Assembly: GCF_045066735.1 (NCBI RefSeq)
Contig: NZ_JBISHH010000007.1
Location: 1 to 64,000, forward strand
Direction: 5' to 3'
Origin: Algibacter sp045066735
Lineage (GTDB): Bacteria; Bacteroidota; Bacteroidia; Flavobacteriales; Flavobacteriaceae
Length of the DNA: 64,000 nt
Positions 17,613 to 26,575 of this stretch are shown here, in pieces. The notes beneath the pieces are model-generated. The model was not told where the DNA came from, made no database searches, and was given only the letters and a program-made list of their open reading frames with translations. Made by a program: the position numbers and the translations under genes. Position 1 is the stretch's first letter. The number at the start of each line of letters is the position of its first letter.

Positions 17613-19106
17613 ATGAAATTAAATTACAAAATCATTTTTCATTTCTTAGGTCTGTTACTTTTGTTTAACGGTGGCTTCATGCTACTGTCTGCATTAGTAA
17701 GTCTACTTTATAAAGACGGTGTAACTTTTGAACTGTTTTTAGCAGGTATAGCAACTTTAATTGTTGGCGTTGTTGCTATGGTTTTAACCAAAAACCATAA
17801 CAAAGAAATGAACAAGCGGGAAGGTTATATAGTAGTAACTTTTGGCTGGGTAATTATGTCGCTTTGTGGTGCTTTACCTTATGTTTTTACAGGAGCAATA
17901 CCAAGTTTTACCGATGCGTTTTTTGAAACTATGTCTGGTTATACAACCACGGGAGCATCTATTTTAAATGATATTGAAGCCGTACCAAAAGGTGTGCTGT
18001 TTTGGAGAAGTCTAACGCACTGGATTGGTGGTATGGGTATTATTGTACTCGCCATTGCTATTCTGCCATTACTAGGTATTGGTGGTATGCAACTTTTTGC
18101 AGCCGAAGCACCTGGCCCAAGTGCCGATAAGTTACACCCCAGAATTACAGATACAGCAAAGCGACTTTGGCTTATTTATTTTGGTTACACAGCAGCCGAA
18201 ACATTACTGTTAAACTTAGCAGGAATGTCGTTTTTTGATGCTATAAATCACGCCATGTGTACCTTGTCTACAGGAGGGTTTTCAACTAAAAATGCAAGTG
18301 TGGCTTATTGGAATGATCAGCCTATAATACAATACATTATTATTCTATTCATGTTCTTGGCAGGTGTAAACTTTGTATTGAGTTACTTTGCATTTAAAGG
18401 AAAAGTACAGAAAATTATAGCCGATGAAGAGTTTAAACTCTACAGTAAATTTATTATCATATTTACTTTAATAGCGGCACTTATTATATATTTTCAAGCC
18501 GATCCTTCAATCTCTACTATAGAACATCCCATGGTGTGGGGAAAAGCAGAAAGTGCTTTTAGGCATGCGCTTTTTCAAGTACTGTCTGTAATAACAACTA
18601 CAGGTTTTGTTTCGGCAGATTACACACTGTGGTCGCCATTTTTAGTGGTGTTTTTCTTCGGTCTCATGTTCCTTGGTGGATCTGCAGGAAGTACTTCTGG
18701 AGGTGTAAAAGTAGTACGCCATTTAATACTAATAAAAAACGGATTTTTAGAGTTTAAGCGCACCTTGCATCCAAATGCCATTCTACCGGTTCGTTATAAT
18801 AAACGTGCCGTTTCTGGAGACATTGTGTTTAATGTTCTAGGCTTTTTTATTCTCTATATGTTGTCCTTTATTATTGGAGCGCTCGTGTTTTCTATGTTTG
18901 GTATTCAGTTCGACGCGGCAATCGGTCTGGCTGCATCTAGCCTCGGAAATGTTGGTCCTGCACTGGGCGATTTTGGACCGGTGAATAACTATTCGGCATT
19001 ACCGCCATTAGCAAAATGGTGGTCGGCATTTTTAATGCTTATTGGGCGTTTAGAACTTTTTACGGTGCTTATTTTATTCACGCCATTTTTCTGGAGAAAT
19101 AGATAA
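17613..19106 (+). CDS. trkH: TrkH-family potassium uptake channel subunit
   Basis: A 497-residue integral membrane protein with about ten or more hydrophobic segments. The four K+-selectivity loops of the Trk/Ktr superfamily can be read: TTTGASIL (residues about 112), STGGFSTKN, TTTGFVSAD and SSLGNVGPALGDFGP. LTHWIGGMGIIVL and FLGGSAGSTSGGVKVVRH are typical of TrkH. It imports K+ under control of TrkA from the gene just upstream. A copy of the intergenic repeat follows 25 bp after the stop. Confidence 0.95.
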   Translation: MKLNYKIIFHFLGLLLLFNGGFMLLSALVSLLYKDGVTFELFLAGIATLIVGVVAMVLTKNHNKEMNKREGYIVVTFGWVIMSLCGALPYVFTGAIPSFTDAFFETMSGYTTTGASILNDIEAVPKGVLFWRSLTHWIGGMGIIVLAIAILPLLGIGGMQLFAAEAPGPSADKLHPRITDTAKRLWLIYFGYTAAETLLLNLAGMSFFDAINHAMCTLSTGGFSTKNASVAYWNDQPIIQYIIILFMFLAGVNFVLSYFAFKGKVQKIIADEEFKLYSKFIIIFTLIAALIIYFQADPSISTIEHPMVWGKAESAFRHALFQVLSVITTTGFVSADYTLWSPFLVVFFFGLMFLGGSAGSTSGGVKVVRHLILIKNGFLEFKRTLHPNAILPVRYNKRAVSGDIVFNVLGFFILYMLSFIIGALVFSMFGIQFDAAIGLAASSLGNVGPALGDFGPVNNYSALPPLAKWWSAFLMLIGRLELFTVLILFTPFFWRNR

Positions 19107-19131
19107 ATAAAGTGTTTTTTTAAATAATTTT

Positions 19132-19291
19132 GGCGTTACCCGAAAAGGGTCGGGCTTTCACTACTCAATCTTTTTGCTATTAGTTTTCGTGAATTTCTAA
19201 TAACCAAAATCAATTAAAGTAAGGTATGGTTTATTGCTGAGGTCTTTCTGCTACAAAAAGGATTTCAAACATGCCGTTCAATCCCTAACGC
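19132..19291 (-). repeat. Intergenic repeat element, copy C (reverse orientation)
   Basis: Read on the minus strand it begins GCGTTAGGGATTGAACGGCA and ends AAAGCCCGACCC, a small ACCC-ttttc-GGGT hairpin and TAACGCC. Relative to copies A and B it has an extra GTTTGAAAT after CGGCAT and then rejoins at CCTTTTTGT. It lies between the convergent trkH and Gdx genes. It also accounts for most of the otherwise empty 230 bp here. Confidence 0.8.
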
Positions 19292-19336
19292 AATACTTGT
19301 TAATGTATTTTTTATCGCGTAATTTTTTAAAATCTT

Positions 19337-19663
19337 TTAATGAGAAACAAATTTTAAACCCACTATAGAAATAATTAACGTTGAAATAAAAAAGAGCCTC
19401 CAAAAAGTAGCGGGCTCTTTAAAAATAAAAATTCCAACCAAAACGGTTCCAACAGCTCCAATTCCAGTCCAAACAGCATAAGCCGTGCCTATTGGGAGCT
19501 CTTGAGTTGCTTTTACTAACAGAAGCATACTACACGTTAAGCACACAAGAAATGCCATATACCAATAAGTTGTCTCTATTCCAGATGCTTCTTTGGCCTT
19601 ACCTAAACATGCCGCAAAGGCTACTTCAAAAAGTCCAGCAATAATTAATAAAATCCAATTCAT
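19337..19663 (-). CDS. SMR-family small exporter, Gdx/SugE type
   Basis: A 108-residue protein with four transmembrane helices. The essential membrane glutamate is present (GLFEVAFA, Glu13), and the subgroup signature GTAYAVWTGIGAVGTVLVGI is much closer to E. coli SugE/Gdx than to EmrE. Gdx proteins export guanidinium in exchange for protons; some relatives export quaternary ammonium compounds. I looked upstream (19664-19839) for a guanidine riboswitch and saw no recognisable one, so guanidine control is not supported. It is divergent from mpl. Confidence 0.85.
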   Translation of the reverse strand: MNWILLIIAGLFEVAFAACLGKAKEASGIETTYWYMAFLVCLTCSMLLLVKATQELPIGTAYAVWTGIGAVGTVLVGIFIFKEPATFWRLFFISTLIISIVGLKFVSH

Positions 19664-19812
19664 TTTTGTGTGTATTGAAAAAAGTACTTTACGAAAGTAT
19701 TGTTTTTTATTTAAAGTTTTGTGCCTGTCAAAGGTGTTATTTAAGTAAATACCTCAATAAAATAATCAAACAATTTTCCTTAACAACACTTCAACAATTC
19801 ATCTCAAAAAAG

Positions 19813-19820
19813 TATCTTTG
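19813..19820 (+). promoter_or_regulatory. Candidate mpl promoter, -7 box TATCTTTG
   Basis: A match to TAnnTTTG 19 bp before the mpl start codon, giving a short leader. The -33 element is unclear. Confidence 0.5.
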
Positions 19821-19839
19821 AAACATTCAAAATCAGCAC

Positions 19840-21195
19840 ATGAACGTACATTTTATAGCCATTGGCGGCTCGGCCATGCACAATTTAGCCTTAGCGCTTC
19901 ATAACAAAGGATACAAAGTAACAGGTAGCGACGATACTATTTTTGAACCTTCTAAATCTAGATTGCAAGCAAAAGGTTTGTTGCCAGAAGCTTTTGGTTG
20001 GTTTCCAGAAAAAATATCATCACAATTAGATGCAATCGTTTTAGGAATGCACGCTAAAGCCGACAACCCTGAGTTGCTTAAAGCTCAAGAATTAGGCTTA
20101 AAAATTTATAGTTATCCAGAGTTTTTGTACGAGCAATCTAAACATAAAACTCGTGTAGTTATTGGTGGAAGCCATGGTAAAACAACTATTACTTCTATGA
20201 TTTTGCATGTTATGCATTATCATGATCGGGACGTAGATTATATGGTTGGTGCCCAATTGGAAGGTTTTGATGTTATGGTAAAACTTACGGAAGATAATGA
20301 CTTTATAGTTTTAGAAGGTGACGAGTATTTAAGTTCACCCATAGATAGACGACCAAAATTTCATTTGTATAAACCTAATATTGCTTTGTTAAGTGGTATT
20401 GCCTGGGATCATATTAATGTGTTTCCTACTTACGAAAATTATGTAGAACAATTCAGTATTTTTATAGATTCTATTGTTAGTGGTGGAAGCATAAATTATA
20501 ATGAAGAAGATCCAGAAGTAAAACGTGTTGTAGAAGCTAGCGAAAATACAATTAGAAAAATAGCTTACCAAACACCAGAATACACAGTAGAAGATGGTGA
20601 AACGTTTTTAGAAACACCAGAAGGGGCTTTACCAATAGAGGTTTTTGGAAAACATAACCTGAATAACTTGGCAGGTGCCAAATGGATTTGCCAACACATG
20701 GGTATTGATGAAGATGATTTTTACGAAGCTATAGCAACTTTCAAAGGAGCCAGTAAGCGTTTAGAAAAAATAGCCGAAAGTAAAACTAGTGTTGCGTTTA
20801 AAGATTTTGCACATTCGCCTAGTAAAGTAGAAGCAACAACAAACGCAGTAAAAGAGCAATATGCTAATCGTACGGTAGTGGCTTGTTTAGAATTACATAC
20901 CTATAGTAGTTTAAATGCTGAGTTTTTAAAAGAATATAAAGGGGCTCTAGATGCGGCCGATGTTGCCGTAGTGTTTTATTCACCGCATGCTGTAGAGATT
21001 AAAAAACTGGCAGCAGTAACCCATGAACAAATAGCAACAGCTTTTGAGCGAGACGATTTGATTATTTACACCAACCCAGATGATTTTAAAACCTTTTTAT
21101 TCAAACAAAATTTTGATAATAAAGCGTTGCTTTTAATGAGTTCTGGTAATTATGGCGGTTTGGATTTTGAAGAATTAAAAAATTTAATAGAATAA
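19840..21195 (+). CDS. mpl: UDP-N-acetylmuramate:L-alanyl-gamma-D-glutamyl-meso-diaminopimelate ligase
   Basis: A 451-residue Mur-ligase family enzyme. The N-terminal nucleotide-binding motif MNVHFIAIGGSAMHNLALAL is MurC/Mpl-like. The ATP P-loop is GGSHGKTT (residues 109-116), followed by VLEGDEY, WDHINVFP, FGKHNLNN and FKGASKRLE, and FKDFAHSPSKV in the C-terminal domain. Mpl joins recycled murein tripeptide to UDP-MurNAc, bypassing MurC-MurF. The FAHSPSK motif and length favour Mpl over MurC. It is transcribed alone and ends in a strong terminator. Confidence 0.9.
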   Translation: MNVHFIAIGGSAMHNLALALHNKGYKVTGSDDTIFEPSKSRLQAKGLLPEAFGWFPEKISSQLDAIVLGMHAKADNPELLKAQELGLKIYSYPEFLYEQSKHKTRVVIGGSHGKTTITSMILHVMHYHDRDVDYMVGAQLEGFDVMVKLTEDNDFIVLEGDEYLSSPIDRRPKFHLYKPNIALLSGIAWDHINVFPTYENYVEQFSIFIDSIVSGGSINYNEEDPEVKRVVEASENTIRKIAYQTPEYTVEDGETFLETPEGALPIEVFGKHNLNNLAGAKWICQHMGIDEDDFYEAIATFKGASKRLEKIAESKTSVAFKDFAHSPSKVEATTNAVKEQYANRTVVACLELHTYSSLNAEFLKEYKGALDAADVAVVFYSPHAVEIKKLAAVTHEQIATAFERDDLIIYTNPDDFKTFLFKQNFDNKALLLMSSGNYGGLDFEELKNLIE

Positions 21196-21223
21196 TTCTG
21201 TAGTTAGAATATCGTTTTTAATA

Positions 21224-21270
21224 AAAAAAGACACTGTCTGTTTATAGCTAAACGGGCAGTGTCTTTTTTT
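21224..21270 (+). terminator. Strong terminator of mpl
   Basis: A 15-bp stem (GACACTGTCTGTTTA / TAAACGGGCAGTGTC, two G-U pairs) with a four-base loop is followed by seven T. Confidence 0.92.
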
Positions 21271-21584
21271 ACACAGTGACTAACCTTGTAATTATAATTA
21301 CGATTAAAATGCTTTGGGAGCTGCAATTTAAGATTAAGTGTTGTGTTTTGTTAGAGTGCATCTACGCTTTCTGTAAATCAAGGGATTATGCTTTTATGTT
21401 AGAAGAAAGTTTTTTTTAAGATGAAAACTTCGATGAAATATTAGTTTTTAGTGTTTTCAAGACTCAAGAGAAATAATTGTTAAAAAAAAGTTTTGTATTA
21501 CAAAATTTAGGATTAATTTAAAGGCTATCTTTTTCTTTTATAAAAGAAATTTTGTTCGTTTGGTTTTATTTTTAATAACTATAT
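21271..21584. other. Non-coding stretch upstream of the FIST gene
   Basis: These 314 bases are AT-rich with no gene that I can support. They contain a 14-bp perfect palindrome GTAATTATAATTAC (21288-21301) and several T-runs. A promoter for the FIST-kinase pair should lie here, but no clear TTTG-N19-TAnnTTTG arrangement is visible. Confidence 0.6.
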
Positions 21585-22709
21585 ATGAAGGTTAATCAGA
21601 TTTCTTTGAGTGAAAATAATTGGAAACAAGGCTTAGATTCAATAGTTATAAATCCAAATTTGATTATGCTTTTTGTTTCACCAGACTTTGGAATAATCGA
21701 TGAGGTTTTATCTAGAATAAATCGAGTTTTTCCTAAAGCAACAATATTTGGATGCTCTACAGCAGGAGAAATTTCAGATGTAGCGGTAAAAGACAAAACC
21801 ATTTCCTTAACGGCTATTCAATTCGATAACACCTGCTTAAAACTAGTTGCGGTAGAATTAAACGAGACCGTAGATAGCGGTAAGGCTGGTGAACGTATTG
21901 GTAACATGCTATACATGGATAGTTTAAAGCATGTAATGATTTTAAGTGATGGATTAAATATTAATGGTGCCGATTTAGTTCTAGGATTAAAATATACGCT
22001 ACCAAACATTAGTGTTACTGGTGGTTTGGCTGCAGATGGCGAAGATTTTCAGAAAACGTTTGTTATTAGAAATAATGAGAGGTTAGAAAATGTAGTTTTA
22101 GGTTTAGGTTTTTATGGAGATAATTTACGCGTAAGTTATAGTTCAAAAGGTGGATGGGATGGTTTTGGTATAGAGCGTTTGGTTACAAAATCAAACAAAA
22201 ATATATTGTACGAACTAGACGGAAAGCCAGTGTTAAAACTTTATAAAGAGCTATTAGGGGAAGATGCTCAAAAATTACCGAGTTCAGGTCTTTTATTTCC
22301 TGTAAGTATTAGACCTGATAAATATGCTAGAGCTGTTGTTCGTGGTCTTTCAGGTATAAATGAAGCGGAGCAAAGTTTAATTTTTGGAGCCAATATTGAA
22401 GAAGGAAGTTATTTGCGCCTTATGAAAGGCAATATTGATAGATTGATTGTAGGAGCAGAGGAATCGGCTATTTCAGTTAGTCAAGATTTAAAAGAAACAT
22501 TAGAATTGGTTATTTTAATTAGTTGCGTAGGGCGCCGTTTGGTTTTAAAGCAATTAGTTGAAGAAGAAATTGATGCAGTACGAGGTGTAATAGGTAGTGA
22601 ACCGAAAATAACAGGTTTTTATTCCTATGGAGAAATAGCACCTTTGGATGAATCGTTGTGCGAACTCCATCATCAAACCATGACCATTACAACACTGTCT
22701 GAATGCTGA
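21585..22709 (+). CDS. FIST-domain signalling protein
   Basis: A 374-residue soluble protein with the FIST N domain (about 15-205; LFVSPDFG, ATIFGCSTAGEIS, VTGGLAADGEDFQKTFV) and FIST C domain (about 215-360; YELDGKPVLKLYKELLGE, GFYSYGEIAP, LHHQTMTITTLSE). FIST domains are proposed to bind small ligands such as amino acids and are usually found with signalling proteins. Here the downstream hybrid kinase overlaps by 7 bp, implying translational coupling, so the FIST protein is the likely ligand sensor for that kinase. The direct ligand is unknown. Confidence 0.88.
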   Translation: MKVNQISLSENNWKQGLDSIVINPNLIMLFVSPDFGIIDEVLSRINRVFPKATIFGCSTAGEISDVAVKDKTISLTAIQFDNTCLKLVAVELNETVDSGKAGERIGNMLYMDSLKHVMILSDGLNINGADLVLGLKYTLPNISVTGGLAADGEDFQKTFVIRNNERLENVVLGLGFYGDNLRVSYSSKGGWDGFGIERLVTKSNKNILYELDGKPVLKLYKELLGEDAQKLPSSGLLFPVSIRPDKYARAVVRGLSGINEAEQSLIFGANIEEGSYLRLMKGNIDRLIVGAEESAISVSQDLKETLELVILISCVGRRLVLKQLVEEEIDAVRGVIGSEPKITGFYSYGEIAPLDESLCELHHQTMTITTLSEC

Positions 22710-24427
22710 AAAACGATTACCATAGATTATTAAAGCGACAGCTTTTAAAAGCTGGTTTAAGCGAAACGGATAGCCCCGAGTTTGCTGGTTTTATAAAATC
22801 GGTTAACGACGCATACAATAGTTTTGATAAAGATGTTTATCACCTAGAAAATGTTCTTGAACTTAGCTCTAAAGAACTTTTTGCTTTAAATGAAGAATTA
22901 ACTAAAAACTACGATAACACTAAGTCTAAACTAGAGCATATTGTAGGCCATATTGGAGGTGTCATTTTTGAAACCGATTTAGAAGGTAACTTTACTTATC
23001 TAAACCCTGCATGGGAAAAATATATTGGGGTTTCCGTAAAAGATACTTTAGGAAGAAATTATAAAGAGTTTATTCCAAAGAAAAATGTAGAGGAAAATAA
23101 GAAACAGTACAATTTCTTTAATAAAAAGAAAACAGTATTTGTGTTCAAGTTTAAAAAAGGTTCTCATGTTATGTGGTTTGAATTAAAAGCGCAGCTTTTT
23201 AAAAATACAGATAATGAAGCCTATGGTTTTATTGGTACCATAACCGATATTACTAATTTTAAAGAAATAGAACTAGCGTTGCATAAGGCTAGCATTTCTA
23301 AAGATGAATTTCTATCAACTATGTCGCACGAAATTAGAACGCCATTAAACGCTGTTACAGGGCTGTCTAATATTTTACTTATGGAAGATTATTTGCCAGA
23401 ACAAGTAGATACGCTAAAAGCTTTAAAATATTCTAGTGAGCATTTACTTGGGTTAATAAATGATTTATTAGATTTTAATAAAATTAAATCGGGCAAGCTT
23501 GATGTTATCGAGAAAGAATTTTGCTTAACCTCATTTTTAGACCATATTAGAGATCAATTTACCTTACAAGCCGTTAAGAAAGATGTTCGATTTAAATTAG
23601 TTGAAGAAAATGATTTACCAGAAAGTATCATTGGTGATAAACTAGTACTTAGCCAAATAATACAAAACTTATTGAGCAATTCATTCAAATTTACAGAAAA
23701 AGGATGTATTACACTTAGTGTAAAAAATCGTGGTATTCTTGGTGATAGAGCAACATTGAGGTTTAAAGTTATAGATACCGGTATTGGAATATCAAAAAAC
23801 AGGCAAGAAACTATTTTTGAAAGTTTTGTTCAAGCGAGCTCAGAAACAGCTATAAAATATGGAGGTACTGGCTTAGGGCTTTCAATTTGTAGGCGGTTGT
23901 TGAGGTTTAAAAATAGCGATTTACATGTGGTTAGTAAATTGGGTAAAGGGTCTACCTTTTTCTTTACGTTAGATTTTAAAATAAATAGTACAAGTGAGGT
24001 ATTAACGAGTAAAAATGCATATTTAAAATCTTCTTATAAACCTTTGGATATTAATGTTTTGGTTGCCGAGGATAATAAAATGAATGTTCTTATTTTAAAG
24101 AAGTTTTTTTCGAAGTGGAGTGTAACTTTCACGGTGGTCGAAAATGGGGAAGAAGCACTTAAGCATTTTGAAAAAGAAGTATGTGAGTTCGATTTAGTTT
24201 TAATGGATTTGCAGATGCCAGTAGTTAATGGTTATCAAGCTACAAAAAGAATTCGAAAGTTGGCTGACCCCAAAAAGGCTAATATTCCTATCGTAGCTTT
24301 AACAGCATTGGCACAAATTGATGTTAAAGAAAAAACAGAATTGCATAAAATGAATGGTTTTATGGGAAAGCCATTTGAGCCAAATAAATTATATACGCTT
24401 TTAGAGGCTTATAGTCATTCTTCTTAA
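22703..24427 (+). CDS. PAS-domain hybrid histidine kinase with C-terminal receiver
   Basis: A 574-residue cytoplasmic protein. It has an N-terminal coiled coil (about 40-80), a PAS domain (about 75-190; GGVIFETDLEGNFTYLNPAW), HisKA with STMSHEIRTPLNAV (His209), HATPase (NLLSNSFKFT, DTGIGIS, GGTGLGLSICRRLL) and a receiver domain (VLVAEDNKMN; phosphoacceptor Asp near 502 in LMDLQMP; conserved Lys in MGKPF). There is no membrane segment. It starts within the last codons of the FIST gene, so the two probably form one pathway: FIST senses, then kinase autophosphorylates and passes phosphate to its own receiver. No output protein is adjacent. Confidence 0.92.
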   Translation: MLKNDYHRLLKRQLLKAGLSETDSPEFAGFIKSVNDAYNSFDKDVYHLENVLELSSKELFALNEELTKNYDNTKSKLEHIVGHIGGVIFETDLEGNFTYLNPAWEKYIGVSVKDTLGRNYKEFIPKKNVEENKKQYNFFNKKKTVFVFKFKKGSHVMWFELKAQLFKNTDNEAYGFIGTITDITNFKEIELALHKASISKDEFLSTMSHEIRTPLNAVTGLSNILLMEDYLPEQVDTLKALKYSSEHLLGLINDLLDFNKIKSGKLDVIEKEFCLTSFLDHIRDQFTLQAVKKDVRFKLVEENDLPESIIGDKLVLSQIIQNLLSNSFKFTEKGCITLSVKNRGILGDRATLRFKVIDTGIGISKNRQETIFESFVQASSETAIKYGGTGLGLSICRRLLRFKNSDLHVVSKLGKGSTFFFTLDFKINSTSEVLTSKNAYLKSSYKPLDINVLVAEDNKMNVLILKKFFSKWSVTFTVVENGEEALKHFEKEVCEFDLVLMDLQMPVVNGYQATKRIRKLADPKKANIPIVALTALAQIDVKEKTELHKMNGFMGKPFEPNKLYTLLEAYSHSS

Positions 24428-24515
24428 ATTAAATTGAAGTCCAAAACTATTTAATAACATTAGATTTTTTGAAATTCCAAAAAGGAAGTATTAAAAAAAT
24501 ATGTAGATTTATCGA

Positions 24516-25214
24516 ATGGAGAATAAACAAAAAGCATTTTCTATTAAAAACTGGAGTCAGGACGATCGGCCACGCGAAAAACTATTATACAAAGGTAAAG
24601 CAGCGCTAAGCGATGCAGAATTGGTGGCTATTTTAATTGGTTCTGGTAATCGTGAAGAAAGTGCTGTAGCTTTATGTAAACGAATTTTATCGAGTACAGA
24701 TAATAATTTGAGTGCCTTAGGGAAAATGTCCATCAAGCAACTTACAGACTTTAAGGGTATAGGTGAAGCTAAAGCTATAACTATTATTGCTGCACTAGAA
24801 TTAGGTAGAAGGCGCCGTGGAGAAGAAGCGCTCGAGAAAAAGAAAATTACATCGAGTAAATCGGTTTTCGAGCTTATGCAGCCTATAATTGGTGAGTTAG
24901 AGCATGAGGAGTTCTGGATTATTTATTTAAATAATTCTAATAAAGTTATTCATAAAAATCAATTAAGTAAAGGCGGCATTACAGGTACTTTGGTCGATGT
25001 GAGGTTAGTGCTTAAAAATGCATTAGAAGTTGGAGCATTAGGCTTAATTTTGGCGCATAATCATCCTTCAGGAACTTTAAGGCCTAGTGAAGCAGATAAA
25101 AATATTACCCAAAAATTAAAAACGGCAGCACAAAGTTTAGATATAAAAGTACTAGACCACCTTATTATTACCGAAAAGGCATACTTTAGTTTTGCAGACG
25201 AAAATGTGTTGTAA
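24516..25214 (+). CDS. radC: RadC-family JAB/MPN protein
   Basis: A 232-residue protein with the usual full-length RadC layout: a UPF0758 N-terminal helical domain with helix-hairpin-helix (LTDFKGIGEAKAITIIAALELGRR) and a C-terminal JAB metalloprotease-like domain with LAHNHPSG (residues 180-186) and Asp194. The name DNA-repair protein RadC is historical; the true role is unresolved. The metal-ligand set (Glu, HxH, Asp) looks complete. It lies 88 bp after the hybrid kinase on the same strand. Confidence 0.93.
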   Translation: MENKQKAFSIKNWSQDDRPREKLLYKGKAALSDAELVAILIGSGNREESAVALCKRILSSTDNNLSALGKMSIKQLTDFKGIGEAKAITIIAALELGRRRRGEEALEKKKITSSKSVFELMQPIIGELEHEEFWIIYLNNSNKVIHKNQLSKGGITGTLVDVRLVLKNALEVGALGLILAHNHPSGTLRPSEADKNITQKLKTAAQSLDIKVLDHLIITEKAYFSFADENVL

Positions 25215-25270
25215 AGAGCCATGTTGAAAGCGTAATGCAAATCAAAAATTAGAACCGATTTTAAAAAGTT

Positions 25271-26575
25271 ATGTTATTAGTATATACTCATAAAATTTCA
25301 CCAAGATTAAACTATGTTTTTAAGCATATTTGTACACGTGTATTAGGCATAGACGTTACATTTACAACTAAGGTCGAAAATTTTATTGCTCACGATAGTA
25401 TAAAAATGTCCTACACTAAACAAGCGCTAGGTAACGAGTTCTTTGTAAAAAGTAACGAGCTATTATTTGAGCAGGGCTTAAACGATATTGAAATAAATAT
25501 TATGGATTGGGGCCATAGCAAAGGCTTTTTTTTTAATGGTGATAAAAGCGCTATTCCTTTTGATATTTTTGCTGCATCTTTTTATTTATTATCTAGATAT
25601 GAGGAGTATTTGCCACATGTAAAAGATGAGTTTGGCAGGTTTACAGCATCAGAAAGTATTGCTTATAAGCATAAATTTTTGCACCAACCTGTTGTCGATA
25701 TTTGGGCTTATAAATTTAAGGAAGCATTAGAGAAGCAGTTTCCCGATTTTGAATTTCCTGTAAAAACATATAGAATTAAACCAATAATAGATGTGCCTAA
25801 TCCATACCGTTACAAATTAAGTGGTATTATGCGTACGGTTGGAGGAACTTTAAAAGATGTTTTTAGATTTAAATTTAAAAGTCTGTATACCCGATTTACG
25901 GTGCTCATGCATTTTAGTCATGATCCTTACGATACGTTTAAATATATTATTAACAAGCAAAAACAAACCAAGTTTAAATTTATTTTTTTCTTTTTATTGG
26001 CTGAATATTCTACTTACGACAAAGGGGCAAATGTGAATAATAAATCGTTTATATCCCTGATAAAACACGTTGGCGATTATAGTAATGTGGGATTGAAAAT
26101 ATCATATTTTGCTATTGATGAAGCTGAAATTTTAAAGAAAGAAAAAGCTAAAATTGAAGAAATAATCAATAAACCATTGAGAGCTTCTCGCCAATCATTT
26201 TCGAAATTAAATTTACCAGAAACATACAGAAATTTAATAGAGCTAAACATAAAGGAAGATTACACTATGGGATATGTAAACGAAATAGGTTTTAGAGCTG
26301 GCTCGTGTACACCATTTTTATTTTACGATTTAGATTACGAAATACAAACGCCTCTTAAAATTTGTCCCTATCATGTTATGGATTTTGCACTATTAAAAAA
26401 TAAATCTTTACTAGATAAAAAGCGCGTGTTAAACAATATTATAAATGAAGTAAAACAAGTTAACGGCGAGTTTGTGCCCGTTTTTCATAACTATACTTTA
26501 AGTTACAGCGATAGATGGGAAGGCTTTAAAGAATTGTTTAATATTATTTTGGAATCAGGAAATAATGAAAATTAA
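25271..26575 (+). CDS. Polysaccharide deacetylase-like protein (DUF7033 type)
   Basis: A 434-residue cytoplasmic protein. An N-terminal domain (about 1-120) contains IPFDIFAASFYLLSRYEEY, which I recall from proteins annotated as polysaccharide deacetylase family in Flavobacteriaceae. The rest resembles the NodB-like barrel: PIIDVPNPYRYK in place of the usual TxDVD, KISYFAIDEAE, and GFRAGSCTPFLFYDLDYE near the C-terminus. The canonical HxxxH metal pair is not obvious, so catalytic activity is uncertain. It overlaps the next gene by 11 bp. A role in surface glycan editing is possible but not shown. Confidence 0.65.
   Translation: MLLVYTHKISPRLNYVFKHICTRVLGIDVTFTTKVENFIAHDSIKMSYTKQALGNEFFVKSNELLFEQGLNDIEINIMDWGHSKGFFFNGDKSAIPFDIFAASFYLLSRYEEYLPHVKDEFGRFTASESIAYKHKFLHQPVVDIWAYKFKEALEKQFPDFEFPVKTYRIKPIIDVPNPYRYKLSGIMRTVGGTLKDVFRFKFKSLYTRFTVLMHFSHDPYDTFKYIINKQKQTKFKFIFFFLLAEYSTYDKGANVNNKSFISLIKHVGDYSNVGLKISYFAIDEAEILKKEKAKIEEIINKPLRASRQSFSKLNLPETYRNLIELNIKEDYTMGYVNEIGFRAGSCTPFLFYDLDYEIQTPLKICPYHVMDFALLKNKSLLDKKRVLNNIINEVKQVNGEFVPVFHNYTLSYSDRWEGFKELFNIILESGNNEN

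Noticed and set aside
19664..19839. Guanidine riboswitch upstream of the Gdx/SugE gene
   Set aside because: No conserved ykkC-type motifs or long leader structure could be recognised in the gap.
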